Positions 7,119 to 13,046 of a stretch of DNA of 14,664 nt are shown here, piece by piece (positions within the stretch are counted from its first letter, which is position 1; every line of letters starts with the position of its first letter). Made by a program: the position numbers and the translations under genes. The DNA is taken from the NCBI GenBank assembly GCA_900549405.1, contig URNZ01000049.1, positions 1 to 14,664 on the forward strand, given 5' to 3'. This DNA comes from an uncultured Eubacteriales bacterium (GTDB lineage Bacteria; Bacillota; Clostridia; Oscillospirales; Oscillospiraceae). The notes under the pieces were generated by a model. The model saw only the letters and a list, made by a program, of their open reading frames with translations, ran no database searches and had not been told where the DNA came from.

Positions 7119-7476
7119 GCAAGTAAGCTGGACAGCCGCGCGGGCGGGGCGAAAGGCCCGTCTGTGAGGAAAGTCCGGGCTCCACAGGGCAAGGATAACG
7201 GGTAACACCCGCCGGGGGCGACCCTAGGAAAAGTGCAACAGAGATATACCGCCCACAGTCACACCTGTGACCGTGAGTAAGGGTGGAAAGGCGAGGTAAG
7301 AGCTCACCCGACGGCTGGGAACAGTCCGTCGCTGTAAACTCTATTCGGAGCAACGCCGTGGGAACGCAACAGACCGGCCCGGTCGCGTTCAGGGGGCGGC
7401 TGGAGCGTGGGGGCAACTCCACGTCGAGATAGATGGCTGTCTTAAAAGACAGAACCCGGCTTACAGGCTTACTTGT
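7119..7476 (+). ncRNA. rnpB: RNase P RNA (class A type)
   Basis: Catalytic RNA of RNase P, which matures tRNA 5' ends. The conserved 5' block GAGGAAAGTCCGGGCTCC is at 7166-7183. The central block with GGCGAGGTAAGAGCTCACC lies at about 7290-7309. The 3' block ACAGAACCCGGCTTACAG is at 7449-7466 and pairs with the 5' block to form helix P4. The ends pair as helix P1: CAAGTAAGC (7120-7128) with GCTTACTTG (7467-7475). The stretch with GTGCAACAGAGA and ACCGCC in the first half, and GTCCGGGCTCC rather than the Bacillus-type GTCCATGCTCGC, point to the ancestral class A architecture. Length is about 357 nt, and the ends are set from P1 pairing. No protein-coding gene overlaps it; the 141-codon frame on the opposite strand is spurious. 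Confidence 0.96.
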
Positions 7477-7477
7477 C

Positions 7478-7519
7478 AAAAAGACCGCGAGGAGACCAAA
7501 CCCCTCGCGGTCTTTTTTT
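7478..7519 (+). terminator. Intrinsic terminator of rnpB
   Basis: A perfect 12-bp stem: AAGACCGCGAGG (7481-7492) pairs with CCTCGCGGTCTT (7503-7514) around a 10-nt loop, followed by a run of seven T (7513-7519). It begins immediately after the P1 helix of RNase P RNA. Confidence 0.95.
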
Positions 7520-7578
7520 ATGCCGTGTCTCATTCATACTTTTTTTACAATTTCGTCTCAAAATCGTTTCCTGTTGTT

Positions 7579-7608
7579 TCGAAAATGTTTGAACTTGTGT
7601 GCTAGGAT
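7579..7608 (+). promoter_or_regulatory. Possible promoter of the lipoprotein gene
   Basis: TAGGAT (7603-7608) preceded by TG one base upstream (extended -10), with a weak TCGAAA -35-like hexamer 18 bp upstream (7579-7584). It is the best candidate between the rnpB terminator and the lipoprotein start; its match is modest. Confidence 0.4.
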
Positions 7609-7640
7609 AGACTCACCAAAACCCGAAAGGAGATCTTCCT

Positions 7641-9302
7641 ATGAAACGAACCTGGACCGCTCTGGCTCTGGCCGGAGCTATGGTCGTTCAACTGGCCGCC
7701 TGCGGTACCTCTAATGGCGGCAGCGCCTCCTCCTCCTCCCCCGGCGGAGCGGAGGCCGCCCTTGTCCTGTCCGACCAGACCGTGACCCTGAACGGCAGCA
7801 CGGTGTCTCAGGGGACGGACGGCGCCGTCACCGTCAGTCACGACATCATCTATTATCAGGCCGACCAGGGGGAGGACTACGGCGAGGGCTCCGCCGATGA
7901 CGAGCACACCGCCGACGAGGCCGATGCCCACACGGTGGTCACCATCCGCAAGGCGGGGACCTACCGGGTGTCCGGCAGCCTGTCCGCCGGTCAGCTGGCC
8001 GTGGACCTGGGGGAGGATGCCAAGACCGACCCCTCCGCCGTGGTCACCCTCATTCTGGACGGGGTGGACATCACCTGCACCGTGGCCCCGGCGGTGATCT
8101 TCTACAGTGTCTATGAGTGCGACGCCGACTTTGTGGCCTATGACAGCGAGGAGACGGACAACTACGTCTCCTCCCCCACCGTGGACACCTCCGCCGCCGG
8201 AGCCAACGTCATCCTGGCCGACGGCAGCGTGAACAACATCTCCGGCTCTTACGTGGCCCGTATTTATAAGGAGGGCACCACCAAGAAGCTCCACAAGTAC
8301 GACGGGGCTTTCTACTCCAAGATGTCCATGAACATCGGCGGGGAGTCGGAAGGCGACGGCGTGCTGAACATCACCGGCGAGAACGAGGGTCTGGACACCG
8401 AGCTGCACCTGACCATCAACGGCGGCGTCATCAACATCCAGGCCCAGGACGACGGCATCAACGTCAACGAGGACGGCGTGTCCGTGGTCACCGTCAACGG
8501 CGGCACCCTTCAGATCAACGCCGGGCTGGGGGCTGAGGGGGACGGCATCGACTCCAACGGCTTTCTGGTCATCAACGGCGGCAACGTGTACACCATGGCC
8601 AACCAGGCAAGCCCTGACGGCGGTCTGGACGCCGACGAGGACATCCTCATCAACGGCGGCTATGTGGTGGCCGTGGGCATCCGCAACGATCCCATCTCCG
8701 ACGACTCCGCCCAGCAGTATATCCAGTTGACCTTCGCCTCCGTCCTCCCCGCGGGCAGCCAGATCGCCCTCACCGATGACAGCGGCGACCAGCTGCTCTC
8801 CTTCACCCTGGAGAAGTCCGCCCAGTCCATCGTCTTCTCCTCCCCCGATCTGAAGCAGGACGTGGACTATACCCTCACGGTGGACGGCGTGACGCAGCAG
8901 TACACCGGCACCTCCGCCGGCGGCATGGGCCCCGGCAATGGCGGCCAGCCCCCGGAGCTCCCCGACGGCCAGCAGCCCGGTGACGGCAGCCAGCCCGGTC
9001 AGGATGGCCAGCAGCCTCCCCAGAGCGACGGGCAGCAGCCCCCCGAAAAACCCGACGGCAGCCAGGCTCCCAATACCAACGGCCAGCAGCCCCCGGAGAA
9101 GCCTGACGGCGACAGCGCCCAGCAGGACCGCCCCCAGCCCCCGGAAAACGGCGGCCAGGCCCCTGACGGCCAGGCTCCCGGCAATCAGCCCGGCCAGACT
9201 CAGGACCAGACCCAGGACAGCCAGACCGAGCCCTCCACCCAGTTCACCTTGACCGGGGACCACCACGCCTTCTCCGGCATCAGCGACAGCGAGAACGGAT
9301 AA
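7641..9302 (+). CDS. Secreted lipoprotein with Cthe_2159-type carbohydrate-binding domain
   Basis: A 553-residue predicted surface lipoprotein. The signal peptide MKRTWTALALAGAMVVQLAAC ends in a lipobox (LAA before Cys21), followed by a Ser-rich tether. Residues about 40-410 resemble the Pfam 'carbohydrate-binding domain-containing protein Cthe_2159' family. They include VTIRKAGTYRVSGSL, VTLILDGVDI and repeated beta-helix rungs with acidic turns: DDGINVNEDG, GDGIDSNGF, DGGLDADEDILINGG. The Clostridium thermocellum prototype is a calcium-binding parallel beta-helix that binds cellulose and pectin-like polymers, so glycan binding at the cell surface is the likely role. Residues about 425-532 are a Gly/Gln/Pro/Asp low-complexity linker. 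The protein ends with an ordered-looking tail, FTLTGDHHAFSGISDSENG. AAAGGAG lies eight bases before the ATG. The gene is monocistronic, between two terminators. No catalytic domain is visible. Confidence 0.85.
   Translation: MKRTWTALALAGAMVVQLAACGTSNGGSASSSSPGGAEAALVLSDQTVTLNGSTVSQGTDGAVTVSHDIIYYQADQGEDYGEGSADDEHTADEADAHTVVTIRKAGTYRVSGSLSAGQLAVDLGEDAKTDPSAVVTLILDGVDITCTVAPAVIFYSVYECDADFVAYDSEETDNYVSSPTVDTSAAGANVILADGSVNNISGSYVARIYKEGTTKKLHKYDGAFYSKMSMNIGGESEGDGVLNITGENEGLDTELHLTINGGVINIQAQDDGINVNEDGVSVVTVNGGTLQINAGLGAEGDGIDSNGFLVINGGNVYTMANQASPDGGLDADEDILINGGYVVAVGIRNDPISDDSAQQYIQLTFASVLPAGSQIALTDDSGDQLLSFTLEKSAQSIVFSSPDLKQDVDYTLTVDGVTQQYTGTSAGGMGPGNGGQPPELPDGQQPGDGSQPGQDGQQPPQSDGQQPPEKPDGSQAPNTNGQQPPEKPDGDSAQQDRPQPPENGGQAPDGQAPGNQPGQTQDQTQDSQTEPSTQFTLTGDHHAFSGISDSENG
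8938..9235 (+). repeat. Low-complexity coding repeat (Gly/Gln/Pro/Asp linker)
   Basis: Imperfect tandem repetition inside the lipoprotein gene. Units such as GQQPPEKPDG occur twice, and variants (GQQPPQSDG, GGQPPELPDG, GQAPDGQAPG) fill the stretch; at DNA level GGCCAGCAGCCCCC recurs. Such linkers extend a domain away from the membrane through the cell wall, and copy number is likely to vary between strains by slippage. Confidence 0.7.
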
Positions 9303-9358
9303 ACGCAAAACATCAGGCCCGCACTGCCAATCCAAGACAGTGCGGGCCTGAACGTTTA
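9302..9358. terminator. Bidirectional hairpin terminator between convergent genes
   Basis: A perfect 13-bp stem, CAGGCCCGCACTG (9315-9327) with CAGTGCGGGCCTG (9339-9351), loop 11 nt. Outer AAACG/CGTTT arms (9302-9306, 9354-9358) could extend it. T-rich tails on both strands are short (GTTTAT on plus, GTTTTG on minus), so it likely ends both the lipoprotein transcript and the convergent VapD-like operon. Confidence 0.8.
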
Positions 9359-9370
9359 TATTCTCAATAA

Positions 9371-9706
9371 TTACAGCCCGACGGGGTCCGCCACATCTTC
9401 CGTGAACAGGTCCATCAAGTCGTGGTTTGCCCCCACATTCGTCACCTCAAAATGATTGACGCAGTGCTGGAGCCACGGGAACGCATCACTCATATCCCGG
9501 ATCAAATCAAATATCTCCAAGTCCGTCGTTTTATAGAGGGAGTGATAGCCGGAATATTGTTCGTGGGAGAAGTTCCGTCTGCTCAAAAACTTCTGTATCT
9601 TCTCATAAGCGCCTTTGGGCCGCGTTCTGGAGTAATGCTCCTCCAGGTCCTTGATCCGCAGATCAAAATAAAGGGCCTTAAAGTGCTTTGCTTCTCTCCT
9701 GGCCAT
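9371..9706 (-). CDS. VapD-like (Cas2-fold) small protein, possible toxin
   Basis: A 111-residue protein. The segment KALYFDLRIKDLEEHY, the following GAYEKIQKFL helix, the HEQYSGYHS strand and the DLIRDMSDAFPWL helix fit, as far as I can recall, the VapD/'virulence-associated protein D' family. VapD proteins have a ferredoxin-like fold related to Cas2, and characterised members (Helicobacter, Haemophilus) are ribonucleases or toxins. The conserved early Asp (Asp15 in YFDL) sits where the family's active-site Asp is expected. The start chosen is the ATG at 9704-9706, which shares its A with the TGA stop of the upstream gene (TGATG coupling). A GTG one codon earlier is the alternative. The Shine-Dalgarno is weak, fitting translational coupling. 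Codon use is visibly more AT-rich than in the flanking genes, suggesting horizontal transfer. Toxin activity here is inference. Confidence 0.7.
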   Translation of the reverse strand: MARREAKHFKALYFDLRIKDLEEHYSRTRPKGAYEKIQKFLSRRNFSHEQYSGYHSLYKTTDLEIFDLIRDMSDAFPWLQHCVNHFEVTNVGANHDLMDLFTEDVADPVGL

Positions 9707-10041
9707 CACGCCGCGCTTTCCCGGTGGGTGTAGTGATAGAGCACATCCTCCACGGTGAAGTCCGTTTCATTTTCGCCGTCGTCGCTGTTGTACCACAGCC
9801 ATTTGACCAGATAAGCCATGAACCACTCTTTGTCTTTTAATGTAGTGATGATCCGGCCAAAGGTGCCATAGTCCCGGGCCATGCCCGTTCCGCAGTAGCA
9901 GACCGTGCCATCGGGAAGGGTCTGCTTTGGAAAATGATACTTTGCAAAGGCCCTGTCCACTGCGGCATAAATGGTCTCGGGGGCATATTTGCGATCTGCC
10001 TGTATCTTGGCGTCATCAAACTTGATCTCCAGCTTCAGCAT
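9706..10041 (-). CDS. Small unknown protein coupled to VapD-like gene, possible antitoxin/partner
   Basis: A 111-residue acidic protein that I do not assign to a named family. It begins MLKLEIKFDDAKIQ. It has a predicted helix around YAPETIYAAVDRAFAKY, a short strand-rich middle with CYCGTGMARDYG, a WFMAYLVKWLWYN hydrophobic-aromatic helix, and an acidic C-terminal part (DDGENETDF). No DNA-binding motif is evident. The start ATG at 10039-10041 has AGGAGG seven bases upstream; the longer frame from 10077 extends over the expected transcript leader and lacks a ribosome binding site. It is the first gene of the two-gene operon and ends in TGATG shared with the VapD-like gene. By its position it is a candidate antitoxin or cofactor for that protein. 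I have an uncorroborated recollection of similar proteins beside VapD-like genes in Firmicutes. Confidence 0.6.
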   Translation of the reverse strand: MLKLEIKFDDAKIQADRKYAPETIYAAVDRAFAKYHFPKQTLPDGTVCYCGTGMARDYGTFGRIITTLKDKEWFMAYLVKWLWYNSDDGENETDFTVEDVLYHYTHRESAA

Positions 10042-10088
10042 GGTATCTCCTCCTGTGGGCCGAAAACGATATGCCATTTACAGTTTAT

Positions 10089-10117
10089 AGTATATCGTAT
10101 CCACGCCCGGTTTGCAA
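10089..10117 (-). promoter_or_regulatory. Sigma-A-type promoter of the VapD-like operon
   Basis: On the minus strand TTGCAA (10117-10112), a 17-nt spacer and TATACT (10094-10089). The predicted start near 10082 leaves about a 40-nt leader carrying AGGAGG before the first gene's ATG. Confidence 0.8.
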
Positions 10118-10370
10118 CGGCTTTCTCCGTCGTTTGAAAAACGCGCCGTTTCCATATCCGAAACGACCCACCCCGACCCTCTTGTCGTTTCGCCAAATTT
10201 CAATTCCCGCACTCTGGCATAAAGAAAGCGTTAATTTCCCGTTAAAAAAACGAAAGTTTCTCCCCCTTTCCCCTTTGTTTTCCCCGGCTGATTTCGTGCT
10301 TTCCAGACCTCTTTGGTGGTTTTGCCCATGAATATTTTGTTTTTCTCCCGTTTTCTTACCAGCTTCGGCG
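10118..10370. other. AT- and pyrimidine-rich intergenic DNA between divergent promoters
   Basis: About 250 bases without a convincing gene, between the VapD-like operon promoter and the antiporter promoter. Composition differs from the GC-rich neighbours. It holds an inverted repeat (10159-10192), a run of seven A near 10244-10250, and a plus-strand pyrimidine-rich tract at about 10256-10360 interrupted by GGTGG and ATGAATATT. A 32-codon minus-strand frame (10231-10329) lacks a well-placed ribosome binding site. I see no tRNA, attachment site or transposon end. Confidence 0.6.
10159..10192. repeat. Inverted repeat CGAAACGAC/GTCGTTTCG, possible operator
   Basis: CGAAACGAC (10159-10167) and its exact inverse GTCGTTTCG (10184-10192) are separated by 16 bases. 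A third copy of the core, GTCGTTT, lies at 10129-10135, about 12 bases upstream of the VapD-operon -35 box. Three occurrences of the same 7-mer core within about 65 bp suggest a protein-binding array. No T-run follows, so it is not a terminator. Regulator and function are unknown. Confidence 0.45.
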
Positions 10371-10399
10371 TTGACATTCCCGACAAAAACAGCTAAGAT
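10371..10399 (+). promoter_or_regulatory. Sigma-A-type promoter of the antiporter-kinase operon
   Basis: TTGACA (10371-10376), 17 bp, TAAGAT (10394-10399). The predicted start near 10406 gives about a 75-nt leader. Confidence 0.8.
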
Positions 10400-10440
10400 T
10401 CATAGACGCCCATAAGAACGCAATGAAAATGAAATGAACG

Positions 10441-10483
10441 GTGGCCAAATGTGTGTGTCGGCCACAAGGAGGTCTTGTCATTG
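10441..10483 (+). promoter_or_regulatory. Leader hairpin and ribosome binding site fixing a TTG start
   Basis: GTGGCC (10441-10446) is complementary to GGCCAC (10460-10465), with a 13-nt loop containing ATGTGTGTGTC. The 3' arm abuts the Shine-Dalgarno AAGGAGG (10466-10472). An 8-nt spacer leads to TTG at 10481-10483, which therefore decides the start of the antiporter gene. Whether the hairpin modulates translation is unknown. Confidence 0.6.
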
Positions 10484-11917
10484 AAAAAAATCCCGGTTTT
10501 TTTGGCGGCCCTGCTTTTGCTCTGCGTCCCGGTGCTGGCTGCGGGCGGCCAGGCGGCTGAGATCGCCGAGCCCACGGCTGCCCTTTGGATGTGCATCCCC
10601 TTCGCCGGTATCCTGCTTTGCATCGCCGTGATGCCCCTGGCGGCCCCCGTCTGGTGGGAGCACCACCAGCCCATCGTCGTCGCCCTCTGGTCCCTGCTGT
10701 TCCTCATCCCCTTCGCCGTGGTGAACGGGGCCGGGGCCTCCATCCAGTCGGCGCTGGAGTGCATCGTGGACGACTACCTCACCTTTATCGTGCTGCTGTT
10801 CGGTCTGTTCTGCGTGGCCGGCAACATCACCCTGGAGGGCGACCTGGCCGGTTCCCCCCGGGTCAACGTGGCCCTGCTGCTGTTCGGCACCGTGCTCTCC
10901 AGCCTGGTGGGCACCACCGGCGCCAGCATGCTGATGGTCCGTCCCCTGCTGAAGATGAACTCCTGGCGCAAGCGCCGCCGCCACATCATGGTCTTCTTCA
11001 TCTTCCTGATCTCCAACATCGGCGGCTGCCTCACCCCCATCGGCGACCCGCCCCTGCTCATGGGCTTCTCCCGAGGCGTGCCCTTCTTCTGGAGCCTGCG
11101 CCTGGTGCCCATGTTGCTGTTTAACGTGGTGGTGCTGCTGTTCGTGTTCTATCACGTGGACATGCGGGCCTATCGCCACGACATCGCCGAGGGCCGCAAG
11201 CCCGACATCAGCGGCCCCGGCACTCAGGTCCATATCCGCGGCCTGCACAACGTCATCTTCCTGCTGATGATCGTGGCCGCCGTTATTCTCAGCGGCACCC
11301 TGCCCAACCTGCCCGCCATGCAGGACGCCCAGGGCCAGGTGCTGGGCCTGACCATCTTCGGTGAAGTCCGGCTCACCCTGCCCGCCGTTATCGAGATCGT
11401 CATCATTCTGCTGGCCGCCCTGCTGTCCTTTAAGACCACCAGCGTAGAGGTCCGCCGCTCCAACCACTTTACCTGGGGCGCGATCCAGGAGGTGGCCGTG
11501 CTGTTCATCGGCATCTTCATCACCATGAAGCCCGCCCTGATGCTCCTCCAGGCCCACGGCTCCGAACTGGGGCTGACCACCCCCTTCCAGATGTTCTGGG
11601 CCACCGGCGCGCTGTCCAGCTTCCTGGACAACACCCCCACCTATCTGGTCTTCCTCACCACCGCCTGCGCCCAGGGCTTTACCAGCGGCGTGAACACCAC
11701 GTTAGGCGTGGTCCCCGTGCAGATGCTGGAGGCCATCTCCTGCGGCGCGGTGTTCATGGGCGCCAACACCTATATTGGCAACGCCCCCAACTTTATGGTA
11801 AAATCCATCTCGGATGAAAACGGTATTCGCATGCCCTCCTTCTTCGGCTATCTGCTGTGGTCGATCTGTTTCCTGGGTCCCGTGTTCCTGCTGGACTCGC
11901 TCATCTTCTTTCTGTAA
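10481..11917 (+). CDS. Na+/H+ antiporter-like protein, ion transporter superfamily (CitMHS_2/NhaD-like)
   Basis: A 478-residue polytopic membrane protein starting at a TTG with AAGGAGG eight bases upstream. It begins with a signal-like hydrophobic stretch (MKKIPVFLAALLLLCVPVLA), followed by roughly a dozen membrane segments. Two half-repeats of the ion transporter fold are recognisable: SNIGGCLTPIGDPPLLMGFS near residues 175-195, and the pair SSFLDNTPTYLVF (about 376-388) with GANTYIGNAPNFMVKSI (about 426-442). Such SN-GG-PIGD and DN-P hairpins are typical of NhaD, arsenite and citrate-type transporters. The closest family I recognise is the one annotated 'sodium:proton antiporter' (Pfam CitMHS_2). 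The substrate cannot be decided from sequence; Na+/H+ exchange or organic-anion transport are both possible. It is the first gene of an operon with a kinase-like gene 15 nt downstream. Confidence 0.82.
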   Translation: MKKIPVFLAALLLLCVPVLAAGGQAAEIAEPTAALWMCIPFAGILLCIAVMPLAAPVWWEHHQPIVVALWSLLFLIPFAVVNGAGASIQSALECIVDDYLTFIVLLFGLFCVAGNITLEGDLAGSPRVNVALLLFGTVLSSLVGTTGASMLMVRPLLKMNSWRKRRRHIMVFFIFLISNIGGCLTPIGDPPLLMGFSRGVPFFWSLRLVPMLLFNVVVLLFVFYHVDMRAYRHDIAEGRKPDISGPGTQVHIRGLHNVIFLLMIVAAVILSGTLPNLPAMQDAQGQVLGLTIFGEVRLTLPAVIEIVIILLAALLSFKTTSVEVRRSNHFTWGAIQEVAVLFIGIFITMKPALMLLQAHGSELGLTTPFQMFWATGALSSFLDNTPTYLVFLTTACAQGFTSGVNTTLGVVPVQMLEAISCGAVFMGANTYIGNAPNFMVKSISDENGIRMPSFFGYLLWSICFLGPVFLLDSLIFFL

Positions 11918-11932
11918 GGAGGCCTGGATCAC

Positions 11933-12952
11933 ATGGATGACAATATGAATGTGCGGCTGGAAATTGCCCGCCGTATTTACGATCTGGACGCGGAGGTCTA
12001 TAAGGTGCTGGGCTCCAGCCTGGGCCGGGTGTTCAACGGGGACCGGGACATGACGGTCCGCCGCCTGGCCAACCTGATGTGCGACTTCACCCAGGGCCAC
12101 TATCTCCGCAGCGAGTTGGCCCTGATCTCCAACATGGCCCGCACCATCCCCGTCAAGGCGGACCGCTCCCGGCTGATGACCGAGTACAATGAGATCCTCC
12201 ACGCCCTGGACAAGCTGCCCACCAACTTCAACTCCCTGGACATTCTGGACCCCAAGATGGCCCACCTGAACAGCCTTCAGCTTGACCGCCGCTTTGACCA
12301 GGGGAATCACCTGGTGGTGTGCATTGGCCGCACCTATGGCAGCGCGGGCACCGACATCGGCTTTGCCCTGGCCGACGCCCTGAAGATCAACTACTACGAC
12401 TCCGAGATCTTTGCCGAGGTGCTGGAGCGGCTGGAGGCCGACCCCAAGTCCGTTCAGGACTGGGTGAGCTTTGCCCACAAGCAGAACCTGAACCAGAGCC
12501 TTGGCCTGGACAAGTACCGCGGCATCAAAGAGCGCCTGAAGGAGTTCAACCGCTACCACGGTCTGCCCACCGAGGACGCCGTGTTCTTCAACCAGAGCGG
12601 CCTGCTGTGCGACATGGCCAAGCGGGAGGACTTTATCATCATGGGCCGCTGCGCCGACGTGATCTTGTCCAACAACGGCATCCCCCACATCAGCCTGTTC
12701 ATCAACGCCCCCTTCAACCTGCGGGTGCGCCGGGTCATGGACACCGACGGCCTGGACAAGAAGGGCGCGACCAAGCTGCTCCACCAGCTGGACCGCCGCC
12801 ACCGCCACTATTACGAGTTCTACACCGGCCACCGCTGGGGCGACCCCGCCAACTATGACCTGTGTCTCAACAGCGCGTCCTACGGCATCGACGGCTCCGT
12901 GGCCCTGATCCGCCAGCTCATTGAAAAGAGCCGGGAGGGCGCCGACGACTGA
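11933..12952 (+). CDS. Cytidylate kinase-like family protein with N-terminal extension
   Basis: A 339-residue protein. The C-terminal ~210 residues match the cytidylate kinase-like family (Pfam Cytidylate_kin2). They include a modified P-loop, CIGRTYGSAGTDIG (about 130-143), then ALADALKINYYDSEIF, FIIMGRCADVIL, HISLFINAPFNLRVRRVM, and a YYEFYTGHRWGDPANYDLCLNS region. Family members are P-loop kinases whose substrate is mostly untested. The classical P-loop Lys is absent, and the basic residue usual in GSGGREIG is Thr here, so activity is uncertain. Residues 1-125 form an extra, mainly helical domain (IARRIYDLDAEVYKVLG, DRDMTVRRLANLMCDF) that I cannot place in a family. The ATG at 11933 has AAGGAGG ten bases upstream, overlapping the antiporter stop; an ATG at 11945 is an alternative. 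The 15-nt gap to the antiporter gene suggests a shared function. Confidence 0.8.
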   Translation: MDDNMNVRLEIARRIYDLDAEVYKVLGSSLGRVFNGDRDMTVRRLANLMCDFTQGHYLRSELALISNMARTIPVKADRSRLMTEYNEILHALDKLPTNFNSLDILDPKMAHLNSLQLDRRFDQGNHLVVCIGRTYGSAGTDIGFALADALKINYYDSEIFAEVLERLEADPKSVQDWVSFAHKQNLNQSLGLDKYRGIKERLKEFNRYHGLPTEDAVFFNQSGLLCDMAKREDFIIMGRCADVILSNNGIPHISLFINAPFNLRVRRVMDTDGLDKKGATKLLHQLDRRHRHYYEFYTGHRWGDPANYDLCLNSASYGIDGSVALIRQLIEKSREGADD

Positions 12953-12985
12953 CCCCTCTCCCCCGCATTCTCTCTTTGACAACAT

Positions 12986-13034
12986 AAAACCAGCGCCGCC
13001 CCGGTTCTTTGCCGGGACGGCGCTGGTCTTTTTT
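12986..13034. terminator. Strong convergent (bidirectional) terminator
   Basis: ACCAGCGCCG (12989-12998) pairs with CGGCGCTGGT (13018-13027), and an inner CCCGG/CCGGG stem continues past one C-A mismatch to a 7-nt loop. Plus-strand tail TTTTTT (13029-13034); minus-strand tail TTTTA (12989-12985). It ends the antiporter-kinase operon and, in the other direction, the trp operon. Confidence 0.92.
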
Positions 13035-13046
13035 GTTCTCTTTGGC

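Noticed and set aside
7108..7533. 141-codon minus-strand frame over the RNase P RNA
   Set aside because: The DNA is fully explained by RNase P RNA, its promoter and terminator.
8938..9235. CRISPR-like or satellite repeat array
   Set aside because: The repetition is imperfect, in frame and encodes a Gly/Gln/Pro/Asp linker; there are no regular spacers.
7602..9335. 577-codon open frame on the minus strand opposite the lipoprotein gene
   Set aside because: It is the mirror of a gene with a valid lipobox, ribosome binding site and recognised domain; its Gly/Val/Leu/Ala composition is typical of antisense GC-rich DNA, and it runs through the terminator hairpin.
10159..10192. The CGAAACGAC inverted repeat as an intrinsic terminator
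   Set aside because: The loop is 16 nt and no T-run follows on either strand.
10231..10329. 32-codon basic minus-strand frame (starts MGKTTKEVWK)
   Set aside because: No well-spaced ribosome binding site or promoter, very short, and basic composition follows from the purine-rich strand; kept only as a note in the intergenic entry.
10478..11557. Long antisense frame over the antiporter gene
   Set aside because: His/Gln/Gly/Asp-rich shadow of a membrane-protein gene; no ribosome binding site or family match.
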